Source of the DNA: Salinimonas profundi | Lineage (GTDB): Bacteria; Pseudomonadota; Gammaproteobacteria; Enterobacterales; Alteromonadaceae | Assembly (NCBI RefSeq): GCF_014750655.1 | Contig: NZ_JABBXD010000001.1 | Span: 481,102 to 545,101 of the forward strand | Reading direction: 5' to 3' | DNA: 64,000 bases | In this document: positions 7,783-14,402 of the stretch, piece after piece | Position numbering within the stretch: the first letter of the stretch is position 1 | Layout of the letters: each line of letters opens with the position of its first letter | Notes under the pieces: generated by a model | Seen by the model: the letters and a program-made list of their open reading frames with translations, nothing else | What the model was told of the DNA's origin: nothing | The model's database searches: none | Position numbers and translations under genes: made by a program

Positions 7783-7880
7783 ACATAACAAACCAAGTCA
7801 GCGGGACAATAATACACAGGCTAAGTCGCTTGGCTCTAATTTAAGCTCGCGCCACAAGCCGCTGAAGATGATTAGGCATT
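7783..7880 (+). repeat. Degenerate or truncated attC (site 6)
   Basis: ACATAAC at 7783-7789 matches R'' and is followed by a GC-rich partly palindromic stretch (GCTAAGTCGCTTGGC, GCCACAAGCCGC). A clear GTTRRRY core is missing where expected, so the site seems to have decayed or been cut at the right border of the array. The right boundary given is approximate. Confidence 0.45.
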
Positions 7881-8002
7881 TATAAAAAAAGATTGGCGTT
7901 TGCGAAGCTTATTTAAGACCTTTTCTCGCCACCAGCACATTTTTTATCGGTTAACATATAACCACTTGCTCCTGTTATAGGGGTGTGCTAAATTCCGCAC
8001 CG

Positions 8003-8050
8003 CATCTCAGGGACGACCCTGAGATGGCGTTAACTGACGGGGACGACCCC
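8003..8050 (+). promoter_or_regulatory. Guanidine-II (mini-ykkC) riboswitch
   Basis: Two adjacent hairpins each display the loop ACGA. The first is CATCTCAGGG-ACGA-CCCTGAGATG (8003-8026); the second is GGGG-ACGA-CCCC (8039-8050). Tandem stem-loops with ACGR loops are the defining feature of the guanidine-II class. It ends 16 bp before the ATG of a Gdx-type exporter, the standard target, and probably controls translation by releasing the ribosome binding site when guanidinium binds. Confidence 0.9.
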
Positions 8051-8066
8051 ATTTACAGGTGTCGTT

Positions 8067-8387
8067 ATGAATTGGTTAATACTTATCTTTGCGGGTTTGC
8101 TTGAGGTTGTCTGGGCTGTTGGCCTGAAATATACCCAGGGATTTACCAAGCCCCTCCCCTCTGTTGTCACTGTTATCGCAATGGCTGCAAGCTTTTACTG
8201 CCTGAGTCTGGCAATGCGCTCTCTGCCTTTGAGTATCGCCTACACTGTATGGATCGGTATTGGTATGGTGGGTGCCGTCCTTTTTGGAATTGTCTTTCTT
8301 AAAGAGCCAGTCAATCTGTTTAAAATTATCAGTGTGCTACTGATAATTGCCGGAATACTGGGTCTTAAGTTATCGACTGTTTCATAA
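8067..8387 (+). CDS. sugE: Guanidinium exporter Gdx/SugE (SMR family)
   Basis: 106 residues with four membrane helices, the size of small multidrug resistance proteins. Glu13 in GLLEVVWAVGLKYT is the conserved proton- and substrate-coupling residue, and the surrounding WAVGLKYTQGF signature distinguishes the Gdx (SugE) subtype from EmrE. It exports guanidinium in exchange for protons as an antiparallel dimer in the inner membrane. The guanidine-II riboswitch directly upstream independently supports this function. Confidence 0.93.
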   Translation: MNWLILIFAGLLEVVWAVGLKYTQGFTKPLPSVVTVIAMAASFYCLSLAMRSLPLSIAYTVWIGIGMVGAVLFGIVFLKEPVNLFKIISVLLIIAGILGLKLSTVS

Positions 8388-8733
8388 CATGGTGTTCAGC
8401 AGATAAACACCTGCACAGCGTAAGTCATGTGCTGCGTTAACAAGTAGCCCATTGAGTCAGGCCGAGCCGCTATACGAAATAATGGCCGTTTCAAAACAAA
8501 TTACATGTTTAAAGGGGGGGCTCAGGGGCTATAATGAAGCGTTGCATTGCCGGTTAGCACAGGCTCTTCGGCGAGGCTTGAAATGATTACTGCGGTGCCG
8601 GTATCAGGTATCTGACCGTCAATGCACTACGCTCTTATAGCATCGCGGGGGAATGACATTTTTTAGCGCTAAAATGCCATAGCAGCCTGTTTTATTTTTT
8701 TACTTAGACGATTAGAGAACAAGAGATTTATTA
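8388..8733. other. 346-bp gene-free stretch
   Basis: No gene is supported. It contains a run of seven G at about 8514-8520, a possible promoter (CTATAATG near 8530) and the perfect palindrome TTTTAGCGCTAAAA at 8661-8674, followed 20 bp later by a T-rich run that could serve as a weak terminator. Confidence 0.45.
8661..8674. repeat. 14-bp perfect palindrome TTTTAGCGCTAAAA
   Basis: Self-complementary over all 14 bases. It lies 60 bp before a small basic gene and may be an operator or the stem of a weak terminator. Confidence 0.5.
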
Positions 8734-8880
8734 ATGACAAAATTTGACGACAGAGTTAAAGAGATAGTCGCAAAACATCCGAATTTGACAAAAGAGGAAG
8801 CGATGAAAATCGTTACCGAAAAAAACGAGCGTAAAAAGAAAAAAAGAGCTGAAAAAAACAGTGGCAAAAAAGACGCCTGA
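8734..8880 (+). CDS. 48-residue lysine-rich small protein
   Basis: ATG 8734 to TGA 8880 encodes 48 residues: an N-terminal amphipathic part (KFDDRVKEIVAKHPNLTKEE) followed by a strongly basic C-terminal third with clusters of lysine. The charge pattern suggests nucleic-acid or ribosome association, but no family is recognised. AAGAGA lies upstream as a weak ribosome binding site. The coherent amphipathic composition argues against chance. Confidence 0.5.
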   Translation: MTKFDDRVKEIVAKHPNLTKEEAMKIVTEKNERKKKKRAEKNSGKKDA

Positions 8881-8949
8881 ATAAACCAGATGCATTAGCA
8901 GCGTAATATCGGTGATTGGCTGGTCCGACGCTGCTAAGACTGGAAAAGA

Positions 8950-8962
8950 TATGATAATCATA
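8950..8962. promoter_or_regulatory. TATGATAATCATA palindrome, Fur-box-like core
   Basis: The 13-bp odd palindrome contains ATGATAATCAT, the central 11 bases of the Fur consensus, but its outer positions do not match. It lies 32 bp before the VF530-type gene. Assignment to Fur is tentative. Confidence 0.3.
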
Positions 8963-8993
8963 AATCACGGCATAACGGAGTGCCTGTTAAGCA

Positions 8994-9245
8994 ATGAGTA
9001 AAACGCAGATCAATAACCCGCTACACGGGATCACACTTGAAACCGTCGTCACCCGACTGCAGGAACATTACGGGTGGGATGGATTAGCTTACAGAATTAA
9101 TATTAACTGCTTCAAAAGCGACCCGTCTATCAAATCCTCGCTGAAGTTTTTACGCAAAACGCAGTGGGCAAGAGACAAAGTTGAAGACCTGTATATTAAG
9201 ACTTTTGCTGAGCCGTCTCCCTGGGGGGATACGACAAAGCCGTAA
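8994..9245 (+). CDS. VF530 family (DUF2132) DNA-binding-type protein
   Basis: 83 residues beginning [17 protein letters not shown], with [20 protein letters not shown] in the middle. These are the hallmark sequences of the VF530/DUF2132 family, whose Vibrio fischeri member has a structure suggesting double-stranded DNA binding. It is small, soluble and basic. It stands alone with some 200 bp of gene-free DNA after it, and its physiological role is not known. Confidence 0.88.
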   Translation: MSKTQINNPLHGITLETVVTRLQEHYGWDGLAYRININCFKSDPSIKSSLKFLRKTQWARDKVEDLYIKTFAEPSPWGDTTKP

Positions 9246-9448
9246 CTGCACATACGCTGCCAGCTCAGCAGTTATAGCATCAGCCGGGCGCTGTCTTATC
9301 ATTTTGTGTAGTCAGTAAACGCCAGTATAGCGAACATGGCGTCCCGACCAGGGAAAAACACAAAGTATGTCTGGCTGAGAACAATAACTGCACGTAACCC
9401 CTGAAGCCTCCTATACGTTGTCACAGTTATTAAAGGGAGCGATATTAG

Positions 9449-9748
9449 GTGAATGAGAGCAAGCTAAAACGTGCTGAAGATCGCGCCTTTTATCTGTTTC
9501 TGGTCTGCGTGGCGCTGATTCCGTGTACCATTCTTTTTCAAATTTTCTTTTTGCAGACTGACTGGGCGGTGCTCGTTGGCTCTGTTAAAGCCTTTTTTAT
9601 AGGCGGTACTGTCTGCCTGATACCCGGAACCTATGCTGGCTACCGGCTGGCTCGCCTAAAGGTTAAGTCTCGCACGCTAAAAGCTGTCCTCGTCCTCTCA
9701 CTTTTCTGGTTTTTATCAGTCGCGTCTGTTTATATCTATACCAGGTAG
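9449..9748 (+). CDS. Small membrane protein of unknown function
   Basis: 99 residues with three likely membrane helices (about 14-35, 42-62 and 78-96) and a basic N terminus. The start is GTG 9449 with AAAGGGAG about 10 bp upstream. No family is recognised. Its stop codon overlaps by one base an in-frame GTG of the next gene, but that gene more likely begins at 9814. Confidence 0.6.
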   Translation: MNESKLKRAEDRAFYLFLVCVALIPCTILFQIFFLQTDWAVLVGSVKAFFIGGTVCLIPGTYAGYRLARLKVKSRTLKAVLVLSLFWFLSVASVYIYTR

Positions 9749-9813
9749 TGTCTCAGTGCTTCTTTTTACAGTCTAATCGCATTATCACAGCGGTTTATCA
9801 TGGAATTATCACA

Positions 9814-10230
9814 ATGAAACTCTCATACAGGGTTAACGAATATGTTAGCTGTGAACAATTTATCGCGCTTTTGAACGCTTCGGGGCTGGGCGAACGTCGT
9901 CCTGTTGATGATAAACAGTGTATTGAGGGCATGCTCAACAATAGTAACCTCATTATTGCAGCCTGGCATGACGAGCAATTAGTAGGTATAGCACGCAGCG
10001 TGACAGATTTTCACTATGCCTGTTATCTGTCAGACTTAGCGGTTCATAAAAACTATCAGCATCTGGGGCTGGGAAAAACGTTACAAAATCTGACGCAACA
10101 GAAACTTGGCCCAAACTGTAAAATTATTCTGCTCGCGGCGCCTGACGCCAATAGTTACTATCAGAAACTGGGCTTTACCAGTCACCCGCGCTGTTGGGTG
10201 CTTGAAAGAAACAAGCGTATTAAAGAATAA
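9814..10230 (+). CDS. GNAT-family N-acetyltransferase
   Basis: 138 residues. The acetyl-CoA motif is YQHLGLGKTLQNL, preceded by the beta-4 strand CYLSDLAVHKNY, and the C-terminal SYYQKLGFTSH is typical motif B of GNAT proteins with YqjY/YhbS-like folds. I use ATG 9814, where homology-like sequence begins. An upstream in-frame GTG at 9748 would add 22 residues that do not look like the family. The substrate is unknown. Confidence 0.82.
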   Translation: MKLSYRVNEYVSCEQFIALLNASGLGERRPVDDKQCIEGMLNNSNLIIAAWHDEQLVGIARSVTDFHYACYLSDLAVHKNYQHLGLGKTLQNLTQQKLGPNCKIILLAAPDANSYYQKLGFTSHPRCWVLERNKRIKE

Positions 10231-10268
10231 TCTTGCGTCAGGGCGTACCGCTGATCTGAAGGACAACG

Positions 10269-10574
10269 TTGAACCAAATCAGAATTGGACTCTTACTGAC
10301 TTTTCTTGCATCAGCAATCGTTATTTTCTAAGCAATACTCTCCGCCCATCTGCCCTTCTTCCTGTTAGTGTTATCACTAACCTTTTTGGCGGTGGTTGCC
10401 GCGGTCAATAATAAGGATGGTATTGTGCTTTTATTTACTGCACTGGTACTAAGCGCATTGCTTGCATGTTGTGGGCTTATCGCTGTGGTACTGTTGGTCT
10501 CAACTTTCTATGGTCAGGCGTACGACCCGGTTTCATCCGTAATCCTTGCAAACTGCGGAGTACTGGGACCTTAG
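10269..10574 (+). pseudogene. Small membrane protein interrupted by an in-frame TAA
   Basis: From TTG 10269, preceded by AAGGA at 10259-10263, the frame encodes NQIRIGLLLTFLASAIVIF, then a TAA at 10329, then continues AILSAHLPFFLLVLSLTF and further hydrophobic segments to the stop at 10574. Hydrophobic helices on both sides of the stop fit a single original protein of about 100 residues with three membrane helices. Alternatively a shorter gene starts at GTG 10368 (68 residues). Family not recognised. Confidence 0.45.
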
Positions 10575-10646
10575 CTTTGCGTTATCTGCTAACGCGAATC
10601 AGGGCCGTTAAACCTGAACTATGCCCCGCTCAAGGGATGAAAAATT

Positions 10647-10981
10647 ATGAAAACATGGATTATCTGCACACTATCATTTCTGGCCGGGGCGCGGTTGCCG
10701 CGTTTTTTGGTCTTAAAATGCTGACAGCCTCATGGCAGGCTGAAGTGCTTGTTCAGAATGACATTTATGCACGACATCTGAAGTATATAGCCAATGACGA
10801 TATCGACACATTGATTACCGAGAGTTGTATGGCGCTGGCATCAGGCCTGAGAAACTATGCAGAGTTGGAAACTGTCTTTTGGGCCAGTGATGCGCCCTAC
10901 TATTCTCAGGGTATGGTAAAGGAGATAAACCAAAGCGCACACCTGATGCTCAAAAACAATGATACATGCAATAAAACGTAA
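10647..10981 (+). pseudogene. Membrane-anchored small protein with a probable frameshift
   Basis: ATG 10647 has a good ribosome binding site (AAGGGA at 10632-10637) and opens with a signal- or anchor-like sequence, MKTWIICTLSFLAGA. That frame then closes after 25 residues. The other frame continues VAAFFGLKMLTASWQAEV and about 85 hydrophilic residues to the stop at 10981. Joining them at GGGGCGCGGTT, where one extra CG would explain the shift, gives a normal one-helix protein. Without the joint the downstream frame lacks a good start (ATG 10655 without a ribosome binding site). Sequencing error or programmed -1 shifting are alternatives. Confidence 0.5.
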
Positions 10982-11078
10982 ATTAGAACCTTCTCATTGT
11001 TGCCGGGCGACCCCGAACCGCTGTATTTTGATGGTCTATTAATAAAAACTTACTCTGCACATCACGGAACGATTCACT

Positions 11079-11399
11079 ATGACGTATACAATGACCCATT
11101 TGAACGCGCACAAAACATCACTTACGTTGGCTGGTACCCTGGCACTGGTGTCCGTTATCACCTCTGTGTGTAGGGGTATTTTGCTGCTGCTTGGCAATAA
11201 TGTTCACACCTCTTTCAACTTTCTTTTTACTATCTCGGGTTCGGGCATTCTCTATAACAGTTTGATGCTGGTTATCACCCCACTTCTGACTTTTGTAATG
11301 ACCTATCTTGCGATACTGGTATTTTGTTGCCTGTTCAACGTAGTAGCTAAATATACCGGTGGCGTAAGCGTGTGCTTATCAGCCGTGGACAAGTCGTAG
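11079..11399 (+). CDS. Membrane protein of unknown function
   Basis: 106 residues with a hydrophobic segment at about 13-37 and two more at about 47-95, including GSGILYNSLMLVITPLLTFVMTYLAILVF. There is no recognised family and no charged catalytic motif. The start could be ATG 11079 or ATG 11091; only a weak GGAACG precedes the first. It is isolated, with about 200 bp without features after it. Confidence 0.55.
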   Translation: MTYTMTHLNAHKTSLTLAGTLALVSVITSVCRGILLLLGNNVHTSFNFLFTISGSGILYNSLMLVITPLLTFVMTYLAILVFCCLFNVVAKYTGGVSVCLSAVDKS

Positions 11400-11619
11400 C
11401 ACATTATTACGTGAAAGCATGCGCCATCTGGGTGTGAGACCAACGCGTTTTTCTGCTGCGGCTGTCAGGCGAAACACGTTGTTTATGTGGCAAAGAATAA
11501 CTTTCACGGTCTATGTGAATAAATGTTTGCCCTGTTGCGCAGATTACCGCTAATTTGCTATCGGGCGACCGCTTAATTTTTGGTTAACGCGCAATTCATT
11601 CATGGTTAAAGGAGGCGAT

Positions 11620-11949
11620 ATGGCGTGGGTTTATTTAGCAATTGCCATACTTTCAGAGGTCGTAGGTACATTAGCATTAAAAATCTCTGATGGTTTCAGT
11701 CACGTGACGGCCAGTATTGTCTGCGTTATTGCCTATGGCATCGCGTTTTACTGTTTATCACTGGTGGTGAAAAGCGTACCTGTGGGCATCGCCTATGCGA
11801 TTTGGGCAGGTGCGGGGATTGTCCTCATCACCCTGTTATCTGCATTGTGGTTTAAGCAGATCCCGGACATACCCGCCGTACTCGGCATGGTGTTGATCGT
11901 AGCAGGGGTGCTGGTTATCAATCTTTTTTCTGATTCAGTGTCGCATTAA
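11620..11949 (+). CDS. SMR-family multidrug transporter, EmrE/QacE type
   Basis: 109 residues, four membrane helices. Glu14 in AIAILSEVVGTLALKIS is the conserved coupling glutamate, and the SEVVGT context matches the Qac/EmrE branch rather than Gdx. It probably exports quaternary ammonium or other lipophilic cations by proton exchange. A strong AAAGGAGG at 11608-11615 sets the start at ATG 11620, not the in-frame ATG 11602. Unlike the first SMR gene in this region it has no ACGR-hairpin riboswitch upstream. Confidence 0.9.
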   Translation: MAWVYLAIAILSEVVGTLALKISDGFSHVTASIVCVIAYGIAFYCLSLVVKSVPVGIAYAIWAGAGIVLITLLSALWFKQIPDIPAVLGMVLIVAGVLVINLFSDSVSH

Positions 11950-12282
11950 CTGATATGGACCACGGCTGAACAGGCGTACCCTCTCACTGGTAATTGGCTG
12001 GTTCTCTGTCATCGGCAGTGTCGATGATGGCGGCCAGTTTTACTCACCGGTGACTCGCTTATCATTCGTGATGAACAGGCAAAGCCGATCACTATACCGC
12101 TGTCGCAAGTTTTCTTTATCGGCACCAATTGTGAGGCGATTAAGCGCAGTAAGGGCATAAAAAAGGTGAGTTATTTTGATCAGCCAACTGTCATAATAGC
12201 ACTGCATCTGCTGCTGGAAACTGTCAGAAAGGTCTACGTTGGGCTTGATACACACGAGGTCTTTATTGAGGCTCTTTACTAA
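11950..12282 (+). pseudogene. Remnant of a small protein interrupted by UGA
   Basis: Directly after the SMR stop, the same frame reads about 25 codons to a TGA at 12025, then a coherent 84-codon tail: DSLIIRDEQAKPITIPLSQVF..., ending YVGLDTHEVFIEALY. The tail has the strand-rich look of a PH-like or small beta domain with a final helix, but no start codon with a ribosome binding site. It is best read as a broken or truncated gene. It stops 30 bp before a bidirectional terminator. Confidence 0.4.
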
Positions 12283-12311
12283 GCAAAGCACAAGCATATT
12301 GCCTGATGCAT

Positions 12312-12345
12312 ACAAAAAAGCCTGACGTTAATCAGGCTTTTTTGT
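12312..12345. terminator. Bidirectional rho-independent terminator
   Basis: ACAAAAAAGCCTGA (12312-12325) pairs with TCAGGCTTTTTTGT (12332-12345) around CGTTAA. A-run and T-run flank the stem, so it serves the accessory genes on one side and the EF-hand gene on the other. Confidence 0.9.
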
Positions 12346-12357
12346 AGAAACTAAAGA

Positions 12358-12600
12358 TTAATATTCCCACCAGCCTTCTTGCCACCAGGATAGAAACTCT
12401 TCAAAGTCGATATAACCATCATCGTTACTGTCGATAAGTTTAAAGCCTTCTTCTACATGACTGGCTTTTGTCTTTGGCGACAGAACGGTTAATAATTCAA
12501 TGAATTCAGGCAGGTCAATCTGACCGTTACCGTCACGGTCAAAAAAACTGAAATCGCTTTTTATCTCAGCAATTTTTTCTTCTGAAAGTTGGGCGCTCAC
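12358..12600 (-). CDS. EF-hand calcium-binding protein
   Basis: 80 residues with two canonical EF-hand loops: DRDGNGQIDLPE (21-32; ligands D21, D23, N25, D29, E32) and DSNDDGYIDFEE (57-68; D57, N59, D61, D65, E68). It is half the size of calmodulin and has no signal peptide, so it is a cytoplasmic calcium sensor or buffer. The C terminus is tryptophan-rich (SWWQEGWWEY). It lies 66 bp after trhO on the same strand and ends just before a strong terminator; the two may be co-transcribed. Confidence 0.9.
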   Translation of the reverse strand: MSAQLSEEKIAEIKSDFSFFDRDGNGQIDLPEFIELLTVLSPKTKASHVEEGFKLIDSNDDGYIDFEEFLSWWQEGWWEY

Positions 12601-12666
12601 TGATAATCCCTATTTCTAACGTCTACATAATAAGGTTTTCAGTGTAACGCCCCGATTGCTGGCTGT

Positions 12667-13662
12667 CTACGCCTGTTTTTCCTTAGCTTTTAATGCGCGC
12701 TGCCGCTGCTCTTCAGCTTTTTCCTGACGGCGCTTTTCCATTGCTTCGCGAGCTTCAGTGCCTACATGCTCTTCATTGCGCGCTTTGGCCAACTGGACCT
12801 GCTTTTCCCGCTCTCTGAATCGCGCGATTTGCTCATCTGAGTGCGTACCAAAGCAATTAGGGCAGCTGACGCCCGGCTCATACTTATCGCTTTGCTTATC
12901 GTCTGCAGTAATGGGTAAGCGACACGCGTAACAGGCTTCATAATGACTTTTTTGTAAATCGTGATTAACCGCCACGCGGTTATCAAAAACAAAACAGTCT
13001 CCCTGCCACAGCGACTCTTCCTTGGGTACATCCTCCAAATACTGAAGGATACCGCCCTCAAGGTGGTATACCTCTTCAAATCCCTGCTCTTTCATGTACG
13101 CGGTGGATTTTTCGCAGCGAATACCGCCGGTGCAGAACATGGCGACCTTTTTGTGCTTGCCGGGATCCATGTTTTCTTTTACGTATTGCGGAAACTCACG
13201 AAAGGTTTTGGTATTGGGGTCGACCGCGTGCTGGAATGTCCCAATCTCGATTTCATAGTCATTGCGGGTATCTACCACAAATACGTCCGGATCGCTTATC
13301 AGCGCGTTCCAGTCCTGGGGTTTGACATACGTACCCACTGTCTGGCGCGGATCGATCCCCTCTACGCCCATGGTGACAATCTCTTTTTTCAGCTTCACCT
13401 TGGTGCGATAGAACGGCTGCTCTTCGTGCAGTGATTCTTTGGTAGAGATAGGATTAAGGCGTGAATCGGCATTTAACCAGGCAAGCAGGTTATCGATGCC
13501 GTTACGCGTACCGGATACGGTACCATTGATGCCTTCGGCGGCCAGTAGCAGTGTACCTTTAATACCCTGCTCTTCCATTTTAGCTAACAGCGGCGCGCGC
13601 AGCTGTTCGTAATCTTCAAGCGCGACAAATTTGTACATCGCGCAAACGATATATTGACTCAT
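12667..13662 (-). CDS. trhO: tRNA uridine(34) hydroxylase TrhO
   Basis: 331 residues. An N-terminal acylphosphatase-like domain (1-90) is followed by a rhodanese domain with active-site loop CTGGIRCEK, the nucleophile being Cys177. The C-terminal part has a CYACR...CPNC cysteine set and a long charged helix ([11 protein letters not shown]). TrhO (YceA) hydroxylates U34 of certain tRNAs using oxygen, the first step to 5-methoxy- or 5-carboxymethoxyuridine. The window also contains cmoM, which acts later in the same wobble modification. Confidence 0.93.
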   Translation of the reverse strand: MSQYIVCAMYKFVALEDYEQLRAPLLAKMEEQGIKGTLLLAAEGINGTVSGTRNGIDNLLAWLNADSRLNPISTKESLHEEQPFYRTKVKLKKEIVTMGVEGIDPRQTVGTYVKPQDWNALISDPDVFVVDTRNDYEIEIGTFQHAVDPNTKTFREFPQYVKENMDPGKHKKVAMFCTGGIRCEKSTAYMKEQGFEEVYHLEGGILQYLEDVPKEESLWQGDCFVFDNRVAVNHDLQKSHYEACYACRLPITADDKQSDKYEPGVSCPNCFGTHSDEQIARFREREKQVQLAKARNEEHVGTEAREAMEKRRQEKAEEQRQRALKAKEKQA

Positions 13663-13755
13663 TGTATTGTTTACCTTTGCGAGTTGGAACGTAAAACCAG
13701 TGCAAAATGCGGCGGCGAATATAGCAAAGCCAGCACAAAATTTCCAACCAAAGTG

Positions 13756-14256
13756 TCAAACCAACAATGAACCAGAGCCCTCCACTACATCGGCAAGTCG
13801 AGTAGCATCCTGCTGAATTTCTGTATAGAGCGCTGCTTCTTGCTTATGCCAGCGACGCTGTGTGGCATAGCTGCAGTTAGCCAGTATTTCCGGGGCTATG
13901 TGACGGGCGTTATCTTTATGACTAAGCGGTTCCGGGTGCATGGCCCGCCATAATATCAGACCTGCGCCGTCATCGCTTTCAACCATCCTGGCGTAGTGTG
14001 GCTGCGTCTTAAAAGTCTCATCCGTGGCACAGGTCGGGCTTTGACGGTAATGATTCAGTTTCTCTAGTTGCGCGCTGATATCAGTGGCAGGTTGCTCATC
14101 AGCTGCGACCGTTAACGGGGTATTGCCCGGTTGCAGCTGAATTGCCAGATACAGTGAAAACAGCGAGGCATTATGAGAGGCGCGATTAAGCTGCCCGCCC
14201 CACTCAAGGCTTTGTCTGGTGATGGCATCAGTTTGAAAGGCCACGTCTGACAACAC
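13756..14256 (-). CDS. VC2046/SO_2500-like protein of unknown function
   Basis: 166 residues. An N-terminal LEWGGQLNRASHNASLFSLY and later PLSHKDNARHIAPEILANCS resemble the small VC2046/SO_2500 family of Vibrio and Shewanella, recalled without search. There is no signal peptide and no known catalytic residues. It is monocistronic, between trhO and a divergent response regulator. Confidence 0.65.
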   Translation of the reverse strand: MLSDVAFQTDAITRQSLEWGGQLNRASHNASLFSLYLAIQLQPGNTPLTVAADEQPATDISAQLEKLNHYRQSPTCATDETFKTQPHYARMVESDDGAGLILWRAMHPEPLSHKDNARHIAPEILANCSYATQRRWHKQEAALYTEIQQDATRLADVVEGSGSLLV

Positions 14257-14402
14257 AATACTCCGGTTTTTTGCATGCTATAAACGGTATCGGAACAAAA
14301 AGTTTTTTCTTTAATGCTGCACAGGCATCACAGCCTGACAATATGTGCGTATAATAGCCTGATATACCTGAAGTCTACCAAGGTGGAACGGATTCACGAG
14401 TT

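Noticed and set aside
8382..8445. TCATAAC...GCGTTAACA after sugE as a further attC
   Set aside because: Both cores match loosely, but the inner arms do not pair convincingly.
10466..10646. Upstream extension of the frame ending at 10981
   Set aside because: The N-terminal 60 residues overlap the membrane frame 10368-10574 and look like random translation; the ribosome binding site is at 10632.
11560..11580. CGGGCGACCG before the second SMR gene as another guanidine-II hairpin
   Set aside because: The loop is not ACGR and there is no tandem partner hairpin.
12040..12315. A 91-codon frame on the minus strand
   Set aside because: It has a weak start, overlaps a terminator, and its plus-strand partner frame reads a more protein-like tail, so it is probably a shadow.
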